The position numbers and the translations under genes are program-made. Shown here in pieces: positions 15,296-21,633 of a DNA stretch of 26,615 nucleotides. Within the stretch, counting starts at the first letter, position 1. The number at the start of each line of letters is the position of its first letter. This stretch comes from an uncultured Bacilli bacterium (GTDB taxonomy: Bacteria; Bacillota_I; Bacilli_A; RF39; UBA660): the NCBI GenBank assembly GCA_910583945.1, contig CAJTYF010000019.1, forward strand, positions 1-26,615. The letters run 5' to 3'. A model generated the notes under the pieces. The model was not told the origin of the DNA. It saw only the letters and a list, made by a program, of their open reading frames with translations, and did no database searches.

Positions 15296-15559
15296 TTATT
15301 CGCATTTCCGTTCTTTTATAAAAAAAGGACCAAACTCTGTAGCAGACAAACAACTTCGATTATATCGTATCATTTTATACCCCATTCCAGTACAAATATA
15401 ATTAGAACCATCCAAATAATCATTTGTTTTCTCTGATATGCAAAAAAGAGGATCAAAATCACGTCTTACACGAAAATAATCTGTAAAAACCATAACCATC
15501 CAACAAAATAAAAAAACTAAAATCATTAGCTTAACCCCAACAATCAATTTATTCTTCAT
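15296..15559 (-). CDS. Small membrane protein with five cysteines, unknown
   Basis: This 87-residue protein has one N-terminal hydrophobic helix (about 8-27, with an embedded Cys) and an outer part with the pattern DPLFC, YLDGSNYICTGMGYKMI, RSCLS, FGPFFIKERKC. The outer cysteines probably form disulphides or a structured knot if exported. I do not recognise a named family. The start is the ATG at 15559; an upstream GTG at 15568 is part of the AAGGTGAT ribosome site. Its promoter is strong, and it is transcribed away from the ribbon-helix-helix gene. Confidence 0.75.
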   Translation of the reverse strand: MKNKLIVGVKLMILVFLFCWMVMVFTDYFRVRRDFDPLFCISEKTNDYLDGSNYICTGMGYKMIRYNRSCLSATEFGPFFIKERKCE

Positions 15560-15577
15560 AGGTATCACCTTATCTTA

Positions 15578-15606
15578 ATTATATAAAAGTATTTCTCATT
15601 CTTCAA
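15578..15606 (-). promoter_or_regulatory. Promoter of the cysteine-rich small membrane protein gene
   Basis: TTGAAG (15606-15601), 17 nt, perfect TATAAT (15583-15578). Confidence 0.65.
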
Positions 15607-15669
15607 GAAAAAAATTTTCTAAAAAAGTAGAAAATAAAATTAATACAAAAACGCTTAATTATGCATCTT

Positions 15670-15717
15670 ATAATACTATTTTGCTACTAGATAATTATAA
15701 TATTAAAATAGTATTAT
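15670..15717 (+). promoter_or_regulatory. Promoter and probable operator of the ribbon-helix-helix gene
   Basis: A plus-strand promoter reads TTGCTA (15681-15686), 17 nt, TAAAAT (15704-15709). It is bracketed by a perfect 13-bp inverted repeat, ATAATACTATTTT (15670-15682) and AAAATAGTATTAT (15705-15717). The left arm touches the -35 and the right arm covers the -10 and start point. This is what an autorepressor's operator would look like, and the gene that follows encodes a ribbon-helix-helix protein. Binding by that protein is inference. The remainder of 15607-15669 is A-rich and shows nothing else. Confidence 0.65.
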
Positions 15718-15738
15718 TAGAGTGAAAGAGGAAATAGT

Positions 15739-15903
15739 ATGATTACAACTACACTAAGAATTGACGAAGAAACCTATAACAAATTAATACAGCTTGCCAA
15801 TGAAGAAGAAAGAAGTATTAATAGCCAAATTATTTACATATTAAAAAAATACATTGAAAATAACTCTGAACAATGCAAAGAAAAAGAAACGATAAACAAC
15901 TAA
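15739..15903 (+). CDS. Arc/MetJ-type ribbon-helix-helix transcriptional regulator
   Basis: This 54-residue gene is easily missed because of its length. The product reads as a compact ribbon-helix-helix fold. A beta strand (ITTTLRID) pairs with its dimer partner to enter the DNA major groove. Helix A is EETYNKLIQLANEEER, and helix B is SINSQIIYILKKYIENN. A short charged tail ends the protein. Arc-like proteins bind operators as dimers or tetramers and usually repress their own gene. The alternating Thr side chains of the strand (T3, T5) and Arg7 would contact bases. AGAGG lies before the ATG. No toxin gene follows, so it is not an obvious antitoxin; an orphan regulator of itself and perhaps of the neighbouring surface genes is more likely. 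Confidence 0.85.
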   Translation: MITTTLRIDEETYNKLIQLANEEERSINSQIIYILKKYIENNSEQCKEKETINN

Positions 15904-15915
15904 TCGTTTCTTTTT
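15881..15915. terminator. Bidirectional terminator between the ribbon-helix-helix gene and rplL
   Basis: A 13-bp stem (AAAAAGAAACGAT 15881-15893 with ATCGTTTCTTTTT 15903-15915), with T-runs on both strands. The stop codon TAA (15901-15903) sits at the loop edge, so the stem is made from the gene's last codons. It also ends the rplL transcript on the minus strand. Confidence 0.8.
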
Positions 15916-15917
15916 TA

Positions 15918-16286
15918 TTAAGCAAGTTCGATTTCAGCGCCAGCTTCTTCTAATTGAGCTTTAATTTGATTTGCTTCATCACTAGCAATATTTTCTTTAA
16001 TATTTCCACCATTATCAGCTAATGCTTTTGCTTCTACAAGACCTAAACCAGTAATTTCCTTTAATAACTTAATAACAGCGATTTTATTTCCTCCAGCACT
16101 TTTAAGAACAACTGTTTTTGTAGAAGAGCCAGCATCTTCTACAGCTCCTCCAGTAGGTGCTGCAACTGCAACAGCGCTTGGATCAACTCCAAATTCCTCT
16201 TTCATCATATCAACTAATTCTTTAATTTCAAGAATTGTTTTTTCTTTTAAAGCTTCAATAATATCTTTATTTTCAATTTTTGCCAT
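15918..16286 (-). CDS. rplL: Large-subunit ribosomal protein bL12 (L7/L12)
   Basis: L7/L12 forms the flexible stalk that recruits translation GTPases. The 122-residue protein has the N-terminal dimer helix pair (about 1-32), an Ala/Pro/Gly-rich hinge (VAVAAPTGGAVEDAG) and the C-terminal globular domain (KTVVLKSAGGNKIAVIKLLKEITGLGLVEAK is its core; 20-residue landmark GLGLVEAKALADNGG). It follows rplJ by 19 nt. A terminator follows at once, so transcription does not continue into rpoB as it does in most bacteria. Confidence 0.97.
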   Translation of the reverse strand: MAKIENKDIIEALKEKTILEIKELVDMMKEEFGVDPSAVAVAAPTGGAVEDAGSSTKTVVLKSAGGNKIAVIKLLKEITGLGLVEAKALADNGGNIKENIASDEANQIKAQLEEAGAEIELA

Positions 16287-16305
16287 TTTTTATCTCTCCT
16301 TCTAA

Positions 16306-16797
16306 TTAATTTTCTTTTTGTTCAGCATATAAATTTAAACCAATTGCAAAATCTCTTACATACTGAATCATTCCACCAGCAAACATTGTAAGTAATCCAT
16401 CTCTTGACGGAATGCTTGCGTATTCTTGAATCGTATGAATATCGGCAACATCACCACTTATAATACCCACACGAATATCTAATTTTTCATTCTCTTTAGC
16501 AAAATCAGCAATAACCTTAATAGGCTCTAATAAATTTTTACCAAAAAGAATGGCATTTGGACCATTCAAAAAGCCCTCTAAATTAAGATTTAAATCATCT
16601 AAGGCTCTCTTAAGCAAAGTATTTTTATAGACCTTAACTTCAGACTCAACTTCTCTTAATTTATTTCTTAAATCACTTAAATCAGCAACCGTTAAACCTT
16701 GATACTGAAATAAAATCACAGATTCACTATTTTTAATATTTTCAAGTATTTCTTTAACGATTTCTTTTTTTTCATTAAGAACTTTCTCGCTTGCCAT
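16306..16797 (-). CDS. rplJ: Large-subunit ribosomal protein uL10
   Basis: L10 is the stalk base that binds 23S rRNA and carries L7/L12 dimers on its C-terminal helix. The 163-residue protein shows the family start (ASEKVLNEKKEIVKEI), YQGLTVADLSDLRNKLRE, VYKNTLLKRAL, and a short C-terminal L12-binding helix. AAGGAGG lies before the ATG. It is preceded by a classical L10 leader, so L10-L12 complexes are expected to feed back on its expression. Confidence 0.97.
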   Translation of the reverse strand: MASEKVLNEKKEIVKEILENIKNSESVILFQYQGLTVADLSDLRNKLREVESEVKVYKNTLLKRALDDLNLNLEGFLNGPNAILFGKNLLEPIKVIADFAKENEKLDIRVGIISGDVADIHTIQEYASIPSRDGLLTMFAGGMIQYVRDFAIGLNLYAEQKEN

Positions 16798-16816
16798 ATA
16801 TTCCCTCCTTTTTCAT

Positions 16817-16928
16817 ATTAGAAAAGCTCTTTTTGGGAAAAAGAGCTTATTAAAATAAGACTATAGTTTTCCCTCGGTAGGATAATTAAGAATGACTTCC
16901 CCTACTGTCTACGGTTCGCTTTTCTAAT
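16817..16928 (-). promoter_or_regulatory. L10 leader (autoregulatory attenuator of rplJ-rplL)
   Basis: The RNA reads ACCGUAGACAGUAGGGG at 16913-16897 and UCCUACCGAGG further on (16883-16873), the two conserved sides of the L10-binding kink-turn region. A terminator-like hairpin follows (16824-16834 with 16838-16848, 11 bp, loop of 3). A perfect 11-bp long-range pairing joins the leader's 5' end (ATTAGAAAAGC, 16928-16918) to GCTTTTCTAAT (16827-16817). It overlaps four bases of the hairpin stem, so the two structures exclude each other. This fits attenuation by L10-L12 binding. Confidence 0.85.
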
Positions 16929-16932
16929 CTGT

Positions 16933-16961
16933 ATTATATAAAACATTATTTTAAATGTCAA
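16933..16961 (-). promoter_or_regulatory. rplJ-rplL promoter
   Basis: A consensus promoter: TTGACA (16961-16956), 17 nt, TATAAT (16938-16933). The -35 box lies in the last codons of rplA (Phe-Asp-Ile), so rplJ-rplL can be made independently of rplK-rplA. Confidence 0.85.
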
Positions 16962-17649
16962 AAGAATTTTTATCTAATTTAATTCCAGGCCCCATTGTAG
17001 AAGCTATAGTAATTGAATTAATAAATTTACCTTTAACACTTGCAGGTTTTAATTTAGAAATAGTATTCACTAAATAAACTAAATTTTCTTGTAATTTTGA
17101 TTCATCAAAAGATACTTTTCCAACAACACTATGAATGTTTCCAAAAGTATCCGTTTTATAACTAACCATACCTTTTTTAACGTCTTCAATAGCATTTACA
17201 ACATTAGTTGTAACAGTATTCGTTTTAGGATTGGGCATTAATCCCTTAGGGCCTAAAATTTTACCAATTTTACCAAGTTCTGGCATCATATCTGGAGTGG
17301 CAATGATAACATCATAATCAAACCAATTCTCTTTTTGAATTTTTTCAATCATGTCTTTATCTCCAACATAATCAGCTCCTGCTTCTTTAGCTGAGGTAGC
17401 TTGTGCGCCTTTTGCAATAACTAAAATTTTCTTGGTTTTACCTGTACCATGAGGAAGTACAAAAGAACCTCTAAGTTGTTGATCAGCTTTCTTAGGATCA
17501 ACGTTTAAATTTATAGCTACATCAACTGTACTATCAAACTTAGTAATTGAAGTTTCTTTTACTAATTTAATTGCTTCTTCTAAAGTATATTCTTTATTCT
17601 TTTCAATATTCTTTGAAGCTTCCACATATTTTTTTCCAAACTTCTTCAT
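16951..17649 (-). CDS. rplA: Large-subunit ribosomal protein uL1
   Basis: L1 forms the mobile stalk at the E site and is in many bacteria the repressor of its own operon. The 232-residue protein has the family signatures VDVAINLNVDPKKADQQLRG, LPHGTGKTKKILVIAKG, GKIGKILGPKGLMPNPKTN and the C-terminal KGKFINSITIASTMGPGIKL. AGGAGG precedes the ATG. It lies 49 nt after rplK. The last codons hold the -35 of the rplJ promoter. Confidence 0.98.
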   Translation of the reverse strand: MKKFGKKYVEASKNIEKNKEYTLEEAIKLVKETSITKFDSTVDVAINLNVDPKKADQQLRGSFVLPHGTGKTKKILVIAKGAQATSAKEAGADYVGDKDMIEKIQKENWFDYDVIIATPDMMPELGKIGKILGPKGLMPNPKTNTVTTNVVNAIEDVKKGMVSYKTDTFGNIHSVVGKVSFDESKLQENLVYLVNTISKLKPASVKGKFINSITIASTMGPGIKLDKNSFDI

Positions 17650-17698
17650 TATTTTCCTCCTAACTGTGGTTTATTAGCGGATTTTTTAAAATATTTTA

Positions 17699-18292
17699 TT
17701 ATTCTTCTTCAGTTTTATTTTCATCTTGTGAAGAAGGAACCTCTACGTTTCCATTAGCAAGTTCTTTTGCTTCTTCTTCAAGTTCAGCTAATTCTTTATC
17801 TTTTTTAGCCATTTCTACTTCATGAGCTTGAGCCTCTTTAGCTTGTTCAGCTAGTTCAGCATCATTAACACCCTTAATAGCAATTCCCATATTTCTAGCA
17901 GTACCTTCAATAATATTCATTGCAGCATCCACATCATAAGCATTTAAATCAGGTAACTTCGTTTCAGCTATTTTTCTTAAATCTTCTTTAGAAATAGTTG
18001 CAACAATTTCATTAGCACCTTTTTTACTACCTTTAGTAATATGAGCAGCCTTTTTAAGTAAGAATCCAGCTGGGGCAGTTTTTATAACAAAATCAAAACT
18101 TCTATCTTCATAAACAGAAATCTCAACGGGTAGAATATCTCCCATTTTATCTCGAGTTGCTTCATTAAATTTAGAGCAAAAATCTTGGATATTGATTCCT
18201 GCTGGCCCTAAACATGTTCCAACGGGTGGAGCAGGTGTTGCCTTACCAGCTTCAATTTGTAATTTAATTTTCTTAACGACTTCTTTAGCCAC
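17699..18292 (-). CDS. rplK: Large-subunit ribosomal protein uL11 with a C-terminal acidic extension
   Basis: L11 forms part of the GTPase-associated centre. Residues 1-140 are typical: KLQIEAGKATPAPPVGTCLG, GPAGINIQDFC, the linker and the RNA-binding domain ending IIEGTARNMGIAIKG. The protein then runs on for 57 residues (141-197), Ala/Glu/Lys-rich and probably helical (AELAEQAKEAQAHEVEMAKK), ending in an acidic PSSQDENKTEEE. Relatives usually stop near residue 140-142. The start is GTG at 18292, with GGAGGTG 6 nt upstream. An earlier in-frame ATG at 18307 overlaps that site and can be dismissed. The promoter and leader lie upstream. Confidence 0.95.
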   Translation of the reverse strand: MAKEVVKKIKLQIEAGKATPAPPVGTCLGPAGINIQDFCSKFNEATRDKMGDILPVEISVYEDRSFDFVIKTAPAGFLLKKAAHITKGSKKGANEIVATISKEDLRKIAETKLPDLNAYDVDAAMNIIEGTARNMGIAIKGVNDAELAEQAKEAQAHEVEMAKKDKELAELEEEAKELANGNVEVPSSQDENKTEEE

Positions 18293-18326
18293 GAAAAACA
18301 CCTCCATTATTTATTTTTTCTCGTGT

Positions 18327-18364
18327 AAGTGGTCTTTAGGGCAAATCCGCATTCCCTTCCACTT
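18327..18364 (-). promoter_or_regulatory. Structured leader of rplK-rplA, possible L1 or L11 control site
   Basis: AAGTGG/CCACTT close an outer 6-bp helix, AGGG/CCCT an inner 4-bp helix, and a lopsided internal loop (5 nt against 1 nt) separates them, about 40-70 nt before the rplK start. Two short helices around an uneven loop are the general shape of L1-binding sites, but the loop bases were not matched to a consensus. Confidence 0.4.
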
Positions 18365-18402
18365 AACTACAATACACATAAATATATGCAATTGCACTTA
18401 AG

Positions 18403-18431
18403 ATAATAGCACAAAAATAAGGGCTTGACAA
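18403..18431 (-). promoter_or_regulatory. rplK-rplA promoter
   Basis: TTGTCA (18431-18426), 17 nt, TATTAT (18408-18403), followed directly by CTTAAGTG. Its -35 overlaps the -35 of the divergent J-domain gene by five of six bases. Confidence 0.8.
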
Positions 18432-18453
18432 CTCCCAATTGAAACCTTATATT
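18425..18453 (+). promoter_or_regulatory. Promoter of the J-domain gene
   Basis: Perfect TTGACA (18425-18430), 17 nt, TATATT (18448-18453), then A and CTTAAGTG (18455-18462). That octamer is the same one found after the rplK -10 on the other strand. Confidence 0.8.
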
Positions 18454-18497
18454 ACTTAAGTGAACAAAAGGTCCAAAATATTTCAAGGAGGTAGTTT

Positions 18498-19793
18498 ATG
18501 ACAAAAGAATGGCTAGATTATTACAAAATATTAGAAATTGAATACCCTTCAAATGAAATTGAAATCAAAAAAGCCTATCGGCGATTATCAAAAATATACC
18601 ATCCAGATGAAAAAACTGGTAATAAAGACCTTTTTATTAAAAGTGGAAAAGCTTATGAAATACTTTCCGATCCTATCAAAAAAAGTAATTACGATAAATC
18701 TTATAATGTTAAAAAACAAGAATATAATAATAGTAAAAAAGATCAATCATTAAAAAATCTAATTTTGAACGCTACTGCTTTAGAAGAACTAGCAAATATT
18801 TGGAAAACTATAGTTAAAAATCATCAACATTCTCAAGAAAAAAATGAATGGATTGAGTTGATAATCCAAAAATTAAATACCGCAAAATTTGTTAATCCCC
18901 ATTTTTACAAAGAGCCTTTAAATATGGAAGAAAATAATACTGAAGATTTATTGCATTTAAAAATTTATATCATAAAATGTATTATCGAAAAATATAAACT
19001 TACAGATCTAGATGAAACCATTTGTTTAAATGAATCCTTACAAATAAATAAAGAACTTTACTATAGTGAATTAATTAAACATACACTCACAACAGTAGAA
19101 AACTACATCATTTCCTATGTTATATTAGATTACCATTTCATTAATGATTTTTATGATACCATTCTTACCTTTGATTATTTCGTTTATCAAACGGAAATTC
19201 AAGATGAAATTTATTTTATAGCTCGAATGATGCCAAATCCAAATAATAATATATTGCATTACCTTTTAGAATCTTACAAAAGAAAATTATCAAACATTCA
19301 AAAAGCAATTACATCAGAAGCACTCTTTTATTATGAAGAAGCACTAGATGCTAAAGAAAAAAATAGCCCGCTTCATTACTCTATTGCTTATTTTTCGTTA
19401 AAATTTTTATATCATCAAGACTTAAATAATCCTTACTTCAAAAAAAATAAAAAATTACTTCAAAAAATAAAAAATGATTTAAGAAAAAGCCCCTTTAATC
19501 TATATGAATTTACATTACTTAATCGTTCATTAAATTTCTCACTTGATAATAACACTTATAACATTATAGTTTATGCTCTAGCAACTTCTCTAGATAATGA
19601 AAATTTACATTTTAATATAGATATTTATCATCAAAAATTTTATGAAAACCTTGGTTGCATAAATGTAGAACAATTATCTGATGACACTAAAGAAGAAATA
19701 AGAAAGCTCGCCGCTATTTATTGCTCTTTTTATAGCCAAGATACCTTTCGGGCTTTAAACACAATAGAAGAAGATTTAAAAAAAAGTCGTTAA
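18498..19793 (+). CDS. J-domain protein with a long helical C-terminal region
   Basis: J domains stimulate the ATPase of DnaK-type Hsp70 chaperones. Residues about 5-68 are a clear J domain: DYYKILEIEYPSNEIEIKKA, then RRLSKIYHPDEKTG with the essential HPD motif in the loop, then KAYEILSDPIKKSNYD. The remaining 360 residues are Lys/Asn/Tyr/Leu-rich and mostly helical. They lack the Gly/Phe region, the CxxCxGxG zinc repeats and the C-terminal client domains of DnaJ, so this is a class III (J-only) protein. I saw no membrane segment, and the client or location is unknown. AAGGAGG precedes the ATG. It lies divergent to rplK, with overlapping promoters, in the gap that separates rplK from nusG. 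Confidence 0.85.
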   Translation: MTKEWLDYYKILEIEYPSNEIEIKKAYRRLSKIYHPDEKTGNKDLFIKSGKAYEILSDPIKKSNYDKSYNVKKQEYNNSKKDQSLKNLILNATALEELANIWKTIVKNHQHSQEKNEWIELIIQKLNTAKFVNPHFYKEPLNMEENNTEDLLHLKIYIIKCIIEKYKLTDLDETICLNESLQINKELYYSELIKHTLTTVENYIISYVILDYHFINDFYDTILTFDYFVYQTEIQDEIYFIARMMPNPNNNILHYLLESYKRKLSNIQKAITSEALFYYEEALDAKEKNSPLHYSIAYFSLKFLYHQDLNNPYFKKNKKLLQKIKNDLRKSPFNLYEFTLLNRSLNFSLDNNTYNIIVYALATSLDNENLHFNIDIYHQKFYENLGCINVEQLSDDTKEEIRKLAAIYCSFYSQDTFRALNTIEEDLKKSR

Positions 19794-19805
19794 ACACGGC
19801 TTTTT
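19781..19805 (+). terminator. Terminator of the J-domain gene
   Basis: AAAAAGTCG (19781-19789) pairs with CGGCTTTTT (19797-19805), with one wobble pair. The stop codon TAA (19791-19793) is in the 7-nt loop. Confidence 0.75.
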
Positions 19806-19862
19806 ATGCTTATTAACTTGGAACAATTCTAATTCTACTGAAGTTTCCAAATAAATCAATTA
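19804..19862 (-). pseudogene. Relic copy of the 3' end of nusG
   Basis: This stretch matches the last 65 or so bases of the intact nusG (20831-20895). An exact 19-nt run (19844-19862 equals 20877-20895) is followed by a 6-nt gap and a region with a few substitutions. There is also a 1-nt deletion near the stop. Translated in pieces it gives LIDLFG and VELELFQVNK against LIDLFG and VEVELFQVNK of NusG. The gaps break the frame, and no upstream part of nusG is present. It lies between the J-domain gene's terminator and the unknown gene at 19915, so the unknown gene is flanked by two nusG tails. Confidence 0.75.
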
Positions 19863-19914
19863 ATAACTTTATCTTCTACCTTTATATCAATATCAACTCA
19901 TTATATTTTAACTT

Positions 19915-20784
19915 TTATTTTTTATCAAAAATAGATGGTTTTAAAGCAATCTCTCTCTTAATATCTTCTTGAGAGATAGATTCCCTAATAGAAATCTTTC
20001 GAATATATTCCTCTAAAAAAATCGAATATAGTTCCTCTTCTGAATAAACATTACTATTATTATAATCAGCTCGATAAGAATCAATAACAAATTTTTCTAA
20101 CTCTGCTCCATAATGCAAATATTTTGAATAACTTTCATCTAGACCATAATCCTGATAGAAAGAAGAAAAAACTTCTCTCATCTTTATTCGGGCGTACAAA
20201 GAAGCATAATATCTATCAGGAACCATTCGATATTTATAATAAGGTTGATCTTTTTTAAACTTTTTATCTTTCAAATCCCCACCTAAAACCCAAATTAAAT
20301 GTTCCATATGCTCTTTATAAACAATAGATTGTAACTTTTTTATATAAACATCTGTCATAATATGATACTGTGCGTGAAACAAGCCATTTAATAAATAAGC
20401 ATTAAAAAAATCACACTTTGTTTTTTCTACACAATTATTCTTAATAGCCTGCTTAATACCCTCTTCAATAAAGTTTTTTCGAACAAAAAGTTTTTGCTCT
20501 TTATAAGAAGATCCTATATCCATCAAACGAGTTTCCCATTTATAATCGTTGTCTAGTACTTCAAACTGATAAAAAGCTCTATTATTTTTGATAGCCTCTA
20601 TTTTCTCTAATTCTTGTAAAACTACAATGCGATTCTCTTTTTTTAATTTTACCCAATTTATGCTATGAAAAATTTGAATAATCAACTTTTCTTTTTCATA
20701 AACGTTTAATCCTTTATATTTTTTATCTGTTAATATATAATCCACTATATTTTCGGGGTTACAAATCTTTGATATTCTTTTCAT
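19915..20784 (-). CDS. Hypothetical protein inserted after nusG
   Basis: This 289-residue protein has no signal or membrane helix. It is charged and mostly helical, with EKEKLIIQIFHSINWVKLKK near the N-terminus, many Tyr residues in the middle (DQPYYKYRMVPDRYYASLYA) and an acidic helical C-terminal third. I recognise no family or catalytic motif. AAGGAAG precedes the ATG. It follows the nusG terminator by about 18 nt and has no convincing promoter of its own in that short space, so expression may rely on readthrough. It is flanked by the real nusG tail upstream and a decayed copy of it downstream, which suggests that it arrived by insertion. Confidence 0.75.
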   Translation of the reverse strand: MKRISKICNPENIVDYILTDKKYKGLNVYEKEKLIIQIFHSINWVKLKKENRIVVLQELEKIEAIKNNRAFYQFEVLDNDYKWETRLMDIGSSYKEQKLFVRKNFIEEGIKQAIKNNCVEKTKCDFFNAYLLNGLFHAQYHIMTDVYIKKLQSIVYKEHMEHLIWVLGGDLKDKKFKKDQPYYKYRMVPDRYYASLYARIKMREVFSSFYQDYGLDESYSKYLHYGAELEKFVIDSYRADYNNSNVYSEEELYSIFLEEYIRKISIRESISQEDIKREIALKPSIFDKK

Positions 20785-20801
20785 AAAATCTTCCTTATTT
20801 T

Positions 20802-20832
20802 AAAAAAGAATTACTTTTATTTCATAATTCTT
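20802..20832 (-). terminator. Terminator of the secE-nusG operon
   Basis: An 8-bp stem, AAGAATTA/TAATTCTT (20806-20813 with 20825-20832), is followed on the minus strand by TTTT. The stem overlaps the nusG stop codon. Confidence 0.75.
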
Positions 20833-21355
20833 ATGCTTTATTAACTTGAAACAATTCTACTTCAACTGGTGTTTCTTTTCCAAATAAATCAATTAAAACA
20901 TTTAAACGATTATTATCTTTATCAATACTTTCTACAACGCCACTCATATCTTTAAATGGTCCATCAACAATATTCACCTTATCACCAAGATTTAGTTCAG
21001 TATCAATATCGACACGACTCATTCCCATATTTGATAAAATTCGATCAATTTCTTGAGGTAATAAAGGTGTAGGTTTAGCTCCTTTACCAGAAGAACCAAT
21101 AAACCCTGTAACACCTGGAGTATTACGAACAGCATACCAGGCTTCATCACTCATAACCATTTCCACAAACACATACCCTGGAAACATTTTCTTTTTCTTT
21201 TCTTTACCTTTATCATCAATTTCAACCGTCTCTGGAATAATAACGCGAAAAATATTTTCTTGCATTTCCATAGACTCTGTACGTGCTTCTAATTTTTCTT
21301 TAACATTCGCTTCATGTCCTACATAAGTTGTAACCACATACCACAATTTTTCCAT
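20831..21355 (-). CDS. nusG: Transcription elongation/antitermination factor NusG
   Basis: NusG binds RNA polymerase, affects pausing and couples it to ribosomes or Rho. The 174-residue protein has the NGN domain (WYVVTTYVGHE, then KKMFPGYVFVEMVMSDEAWY and RNTPGVTGFIG) and a C-terminal KOW domain (LGDKVNIVDGPFKDMSGVVE). The start ATG shares one base with the secE stop (TAATG), so translation is coupled. In most Bacilli rplK follows directly; here a terminator, an unknown gene, a nusG relic and a J-domain gene lie between. Confidence 0.98.
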   Translation of the reverse strand: MEKLWYVVTTYVGHEANVKEKLEARTESMEMQENIFRVIIPETVEIDDKGKEKKKKMFPGYVFVEMVMSDEAWYAVRNTPGVTGFIGSSGKGAKPTPLLPQEIDRILSNMGMSRVDIDTELNLGDKVNIVDGPFKDMSGVVESIDKDNNRLNVLIDLFGKETPVEVELFQVNKA

Positions 21356-21555
21356 TAATTAAACACCCCTTTAACCACCGACAAACCTAAATCAAGTAAT
21401 TGGAAAAACAACATGACAACAAAACAAAAAACAAGTGTAGCCATTGAATATTTAAAAACATCCTTTTTATTAGGCCAAGTGACTTTTTTTAACTCTTGTT
21501 TTAATCCTTTCCAAGTTCCTTCTTTTTTAACTTTTTTCTTTTTTTCTTTTGCCAT
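21355..21555 (-). CDS. secE: Preprotein translocase subunit SecE
   Basis: SecE clamps the two halves of SecY. This is the short, single-helix Gram-positive form (66 residues): a Lys-rich N-terminus, the conserved amphipathic WKGLKQELKKVTWPNKKDVF and one membrane helix (about 38-58). AAGGAG precedes the ATG. The L33 gene rpmG, which often sits just upstream in Firmicutes, is absent: only 78 nt separate secE from the sigma-factor gene. A weak promoter (TTGATT, 17 nt, TAGATT) can be seen there. Confidence 0.96.
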   Translation of the reverse strand: MAKEKKKKVKKEGTWKGLKQELKKVTWPNKKDVFKYSMATLVFCFVVMLFFQLLDLGLSVVKGVFN

Positions 21556-21633
21556 AAAAACTCCTTATTTTATCAAAATAAAAAACACTCTCGTGCTTAA
21601 CTACTTATAATCTATCATAAAAAAATCTAAAAA

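Noticed and set aside
15739..15903. Antitoxin of a toxin-antitoxin pair
   Set aside because: The next gene downstream is rplL on the opposite strand and no toxin-like ORF is adjacent.
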